Shown: positions 9,083 to 11,433 of the stretch, in pieces | Position numbering within the stretch: position 1 is the first letter of the stretch | Layout of the letters: every line of letters begins with the position of its first letter | Assembly: GCA_964638815.1 (NCBI GenBank) | Contig: CAZXBB010000393.1 | Location: 1 to 11,433, forward strand | From: CAZXBB01 sp964638815 | Lineage (GTDB): Bacteria > Planctomycetota > Phycisphaerae > Phycisphaerales > SM1A02 | Length of the DNA stretch: 11,433 nt | Direction: 5' to 3' | Translations under genes and position numbers: made by a program | Notes under the pieces: generated by a model | What the model was told of the DNA's origin: nothing | Database searches by the model: none | Seen by the model: only the letters and a program-made list of their open reading frames with translations

Positions 9083-10094
9083 CGGCCACCTCCTCCGGCC
9101 CCCGGCCCCCGGCCGCGGGGTCGTCGTGGTGACCCACGCGTCGCATCCCGGCGGCCTCGCGCTTCTCGTCCTCGGTCAGCTCGATCTGGCGGCGGGCGAG
9201 GATGACGGCACCGAACATCGCCATGAGGAGGATCACGCCGGCCAGCTCGAGGGAGACGGGGAAGTCGCCGACGAGCGAGAGCCCGACGCGCTGGACGTTC
9301 TCCGGACGCAGCCCGGCCGGCAGCTCGACCTTCCCGAGCGTCCCGTCGGCCCGCGAGTACTCGACGCGGGCCCCGAGGCCGTCGCCATCGATCTCGAGCC
9401 GGGGCACGCCGTTCTCGAACGACATCGCGAACGGTTCTTCGACCTGGCGATCGATCTCGTCCTCCAGCCGCCCCGGCATCCGCTCCAGCTCGGCCCACGA
9501 CTCCCGCAGAACCTCGGCGGTCGAAGGCGGCGTCGGCAGCGCCGGCGTGCCGTCGAGGACCATGCGGGTCAGCAGCGCGAGGAGGATGAAGCCGACGATC
9601 GCGCCGGCGGCCGGCTCCCGCGGATTCAGGTCGTACTCGGGCTGGACCTCCGGCTCGTCGGAGCTCGGGGCCTGCTGCGCGAGCATGAGGACGAACATGT
9701 AGGTGATGAGGATCGCCCCGGCGTAGACGATGATGAGCGCGAACGCCATGAACTCCGCCTCGAGGAGGAGGAAGAGGCCGGCGGACGAGAGCACGACGAG
9801 CACGAAGTACAGCGCCGAGTACACCGGCCGGCTGGTCGTGATCATCTGCACGGCGCACGCGACGGCGATCAGGCTGAAGATCGCGTAGAAGACCTCGGGC
9901 CGATCGGCCCCGGCCGGGGCGCCGACGGCCTCACCCGCCTTGACCACGAGGTAGCCGAACGCCCCCAGCCCGACGATCGCGCCCGCCGCCCGCATCCGTC
10001 GGCCGCGAGCCCCGCCGAGCCCGCCGGGACGGACCACGAGATAGAGGCCGAGGGCGCCCAGGACGCAGACTGTGTAAAGGATTGCGGGAGCCAT
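9075..10094 (-). CDS. nuoJ: NADH-quinone oxidoreductase subunit J, enlarged
   Basis: NuoJ is the membrane subunit that joins the antiporter-like subunits to the quinone-proximal part of complex I. The recognisable core is PEVFYAIFSLIAVACAVQMI (67-85) through ALIIVYAGAILITYMFVLML (119-138), including the conserved YAGA bend at 124-127, plus the last helix SLELAGVILLMAMFGAVILARR (281-302). The 339 residues are well above the usual 160-220. The excess is an N-terminal block of about 65 residues with two extra hydrophobic segments (3-21, 36-52), a hydrophilic insertion of about 100 residues (about 181-270) between the fourth core helix and the last one, and a polar His/Asp-containing tail. ATG 10094 was chosen because hydrophobic sequence begins directly after it; ATG 10139 adds a basic 15-residue leader and lies too close to the candidate promoter. 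No strong ribosome site is visible. It is the first gene of the cluster. Confidence 0.93.
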   Translation of the reverse strand: MAPAILYTVCVLGALGLYLVVRPGGLGGARGRRMRAAGAIVGLGAFGYLVVKAGEAVGAPAGADRPEVFYAIFSLIAVACAVQMITTSRPVYSALYFVLVVLSSAGLFLLLEAEFMAFALIIVYAGAILITYMFVLMLAQQAPSSDEPEVQPEYDLNPREPAAGAIVGFILLALLTRMVLDGTPALPTPPSTAEVLRESWAELERMPGRLEDEIDRQVEEPFAMSFENGVPRLEIDGDGLGARVEYSRADGTLGKVELPAGLRPENVQRVGLSLVGDFPVSLELAGVILLMAMFGAVILARRQIELTEDEKREAAGMRRVGHHDDPAAGGRGPEEVADA

Positions 10095-10153
10095 CCACGC
10101 GCTTCTTGAAGACCGATTGGGAGACCGCTTCGGCGGCATGACCCCGGCGGGCC

Positions 10154-10182
10154 AAGATATGCCTGTCCGGGCGAGCCCGCAA
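10154..10182 (-). promoter_or_regulatory. Candidate sigma-70-type promoter for nuoJKLMN
   Basis: On the minus strand, TTGCGG (10182-10177) is followed after exactly 17 bp by TATCTT (10159-10154). The -10 matches four of six consensus bases and the -35 matches three of six. Initiation would fall near 10147, giving a leader of about 53 bases to the nuoJ ATG at 10094. The -35 lies inside the first copy of the 22-bp repeat. This is a sequence match only. Confidence 0.3.
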
Positions 10183-10214
10183 GCCGGGCGAGGCGAGCCC
10201 GCAAGCCGGGCGAG
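10171..10214. repeat. Perfect 22-bp direct repeat, two copies, each with an internal hairpin
   Basis: Copies at 10171-10192 and 10193-10214 are identical and adjacent. Each begins gcgagcccgc and ends aagccgggcgag. Within each, GCCCG pairs with CGGGC around the loop CAAGC. The second copy ends 14 bp before the pgsA start, and its last bases (gcgagg) supply the only purine-rich, Shine-Dalgarno-like sequence (GAGGT) upstream of pgsA, at a long spacing of 11 bases. Confidence 0.9.
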
Positions 10215-10228
10215 GTACCATCCCCCGC

Positions 10229-10885
10229 ATGCCCCGCATGCCCCTCCTCGACCGGCGCCACCTCCCCAACACGCTGACGGTGCTGCGACTCTTCATCGCC
10301 GGCGGATTCTTCGCCGCGCTGAACGCGTACCGGTATCCGGACACGAACACGGCGTGGGCGAACGTCGCCATCGTCCTCTTCGTGCTGGCGGCGATCACCG
10401 ACGCCTTCGACGGGTATCTCGCCCGCCGATGGGACGCCCAGTCCACGTTCGGCCGCATCATGGACCCCTTCTGCGACAAGGTGCTCGTGCTCGGGGCTTT
10501 CATCTATCTCGCCGGCCCGCGTTTCGTCTACCAGCCGTGGGTCGAGGACGACTCCTTCTTCACGATGGCGACCGCCGTGTACCCGTGGATGGTGGTCCTG
10601 ATCGTCGCACGCGAGCTGCTCGTCACGGCGGTGCGCGGCGTGATCGAGTCGAAGGGCGTCGCGCTCGGATCGCTGCGGTCGGGCAAGGCGAAGATGATCC
10701 TCCAGTCGATCACGATCCCCTGCATCCTCACGCTCACGGTGAACTTCCACCCGGCGGATGCCGTGTGGGCCCGTGTGCTCTGCCACGGCCTCGCCTACCT
10801 GACGCTCATCGTCACCGTCTGGTCGGGGCTCCCGTACATATTCGGGCTCCGGCGCATGCTGAGCCCGTCGGAGACGCCGTCGTGA
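10229..10885 (+). CDS. pgsA: CDP-diacylglycerol-glycerol-3-phosphate 3-phosphatidyltransferase
   Basis: This integral membrane enzyme transfers the phosphatidyl group of CDP-diacylglycerol to glycerol 3-phosphate, giving phosphatidylglycerophosphate, the committed step to phosphatidylglycerol and cardiolipin. The 218-residue protein starts with the typical LPNTLTVLRLFIAG (12-25). It carries the complete CDP-alcohol phosphotransferase signature: Asp58, Asp61-Gly62, Ala65-Arg66, Gly75, Asp79 and Asp83 within DAFDGYLARRWDAQSTFGRI and the following MDPFCDK. RELLVTAVRGVIESKG (128-143) and SGKAKMILQS (151-160) favour PgsA over phosphatidylserine synthase. About six hydrophobic segments are visible. 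A region at 99-110 (FVYQPWVEDDSF) is a somewhat longer loop than in many homologues. ATG 10229 is the first Met in frame; ATG 10238 is a possible alternative. Its stop overlaps the pgpA start. Confidence 0.93.
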   Translation: MPRMPLLDRRHLPNTLTVLRLFIAGGFFAALNAYRYPDTNTAWANVAIVLFVLAAITDAFDGYLARRWDAQSTFGRIMDPFCDKVLVLGAFIYLAGPRFVYQPWVEDDSFFTMATAVYPWMVVLIVARELLVTAVRGVIESKGVALGSLRSGKAKMILQSITIPCILTLTVNFHPADAVWARVLCHGLAYLTLIVTVWSGLPYIFGLRRMLSPSETPS

Positions 10886-11421
10886 AGGCCGGCAGGCCCG
10901 CACTCCTGCTGCTGACCGCGGGGGGCCTCGGGTTCATGAAGCCGGCGTCCGGCACCTGGGGGTCGACGCCGCCGCCCGCGCTCGCGCTGGTGCTCGTCGG
11001 CGTGCTCGGACGCGACGGCATCACGCGGGGCGACCTCCTGATCGTCGATGTGACGCTCGTGGCCGTGGCCCTCGTGTTCTCGTGGGCGTGCGTGAAGTAC
11101 GGCGGCGTCGCGGAGACGCTGTTCGGGAGGAAGGACCCCGGCCAGGTCGTCGCCGACGAGGTCGCGGGCCAGGCGATCGTGCTGCTCGCGCTGCCGTGGC
11201 GCGCGTTCGCGGATGCGCCCTCGGCCGCCTGGAACCTCGCGCTCGCCGCGACGGCGTTCCTCGCGTTTCGCCTCTGCGACATCGTCAAGCCGCCGCCGGC
11301 GAACGGACTGCAACGACTGCGCGGCGGATGGGGGATTCTCGTCGACGATCTCGTGGCGGGCGTCTACGCGATCGTGGTGACGCAGTTGATCGTCCGTTTG
11401 GCGCTTCCGCTTGCGCTCTGA
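10882..11421 (+). CDS. pgpA: Phosphatidylglycerophosphatase A
   Basis: This membrane phosphatase removes the terminal phosphate of phosphatidylglycerophosphate to give phosphatidylglycerol, directly following PgsA in the pathway. From GTG 10882 the product has 179 residues, within the normal 150-180. Family motifs are all present: GLGFMKPASGTWGS (15-28), the metal-binding RKDPGQVVADEVAGQ (83-97), FRLCDIVKPPP (129-139) and GGWGILVDDLVAGVYA (148-163). A Cys replaces the Phe usually seen in the 'FDIxKP' motif, which should not affect the acidic residue. The GTG overlaps the pgsA stop as GTGA and has GGAG eight bases upstream, indicating translational coupling of the two enzymes. A much longer upstream frame from 10117 overlaps pgsA and is not real. 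Only 12 bases remain after the stop, too few to judge a terminator. Confidence 0.95.
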   Translation: MKAGRPALLLLTAGGLGFMKPASGTWGSTPPPALALVLVGVLGRDGITRGDLLIVDVTLVAVALVFSWACVKYGGVAETLFGRKDPGQVVADEVAGQAIVLLALPWRAFADAPSAAWNLALAATAFLAFRLCDIVKPPPANGLQRLRGGWGILVDDLVAGVYAIVVTQLIVRLALPLAL

Positions 11422-11433
11422 CGCGCCGGCCGG

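Larger units (their letters stand above)
10095..10228. other. Divergent intergenic region between nuoJ and pgsA
   Basis: This 134-bp spacer must hold the promoters of both the nuo cluster and pgsA-pgpA. It contains one AT-richer patch (10154-10160, aagatat) and a perfect 22-bp direct repeat on the pgsA side. I found no confident plus-strand -35/-10 pair for pgsA. The region is short of 300 bp and shows no RNA gene. Confidence 0.7.

Noticed and set aside
10117..10881. Upstream extension of the pgpA frame across pgsA
   Set aside because: The pgsA frame has the complete CDP-alcohol phosphotransferase signature; the extension is Pro/Arg/His-rich, and the GTG at 10882 gives normal PgpA length.

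Overview
The window is very GC-rich throughout, with strong codon bias, close gene packing and coding sequence on both strands. It looks like a chromosomal housekeeping segment of a free-living bacterium. The GC content, weak Shine-Dalgarno signals at operon-leading genes, short intergenic tandem repeats, an unusually long NuoJ and paired multi-pass membrane proteins next to a CPxCG protein would fit a planctomycete such as a Phycisphaerae-type lineage. That assignment is an impression, not a demonstration. There is no phage, transposase, tRNA, rRNA or CRISPR signal.

Layout: (1) On the minus strand, 1-923 is the 5' part of a fused chorismate mutase/prephenate dehydratase (pheA), which runs off the left edge. 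(2) 924-1159 is a divergent intergenic region with a 14-bp x4 tandem repeat and an AT-rich palindrome. (3) On the plus strand there are two multi-pass membrane proteins of unknown function (1160-2149 and 2213-2962), then a 60-residue zinc-ribbon-like CPxCG protein (3031-3213). (4) A convergent intergenic region follows with a second, unrelated 14-bp tandem repeat (3248-3317). (5) On the minus strand, 10094 down to 3321 holds a tightly overlapped cluster nuoJ-nuoK-nuoL-nuoM-nuoN, the distal proton-pumping part of the membrane arm of respiratory complex I. (6) 10095-10228 is a second divergent region with a perfect 22-bp x2 tandem repeat and a candidate nuo promoter. (7) On the plus strand, pgsA and pgpA (10229-11421) overlap by four bases and encode consecutive steps of phosphatidylglycerol synthesis.

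Functionally, NuoL, NuoM and NuoN are the three antiporter-like channels, and NuoJ and NuoK connect them to the rest of complex I. The usual nuoA-I partners are not upstream of nuoJ; the lipid genes pgsA-pgpA occupy that place in divergent orientation, so the complex I genes appear to be split over at least two loci. PgsA makes phosphatidylglycerophosphate and PgpA dephosphorylates it to phosphatidylglycerol.

I did not find a convincing new defence or mobile system. The points most worth a second look are the roughly 100-residue hydrophilic insertion and N-terminal extension in NuoJ, a short repeat-like sequence that appears to have been absorbed into the 3' end of nuoM, the three gene-border tandem repeats, and the uncharacterised pair of membrane proteins next to the CPxCG protein.
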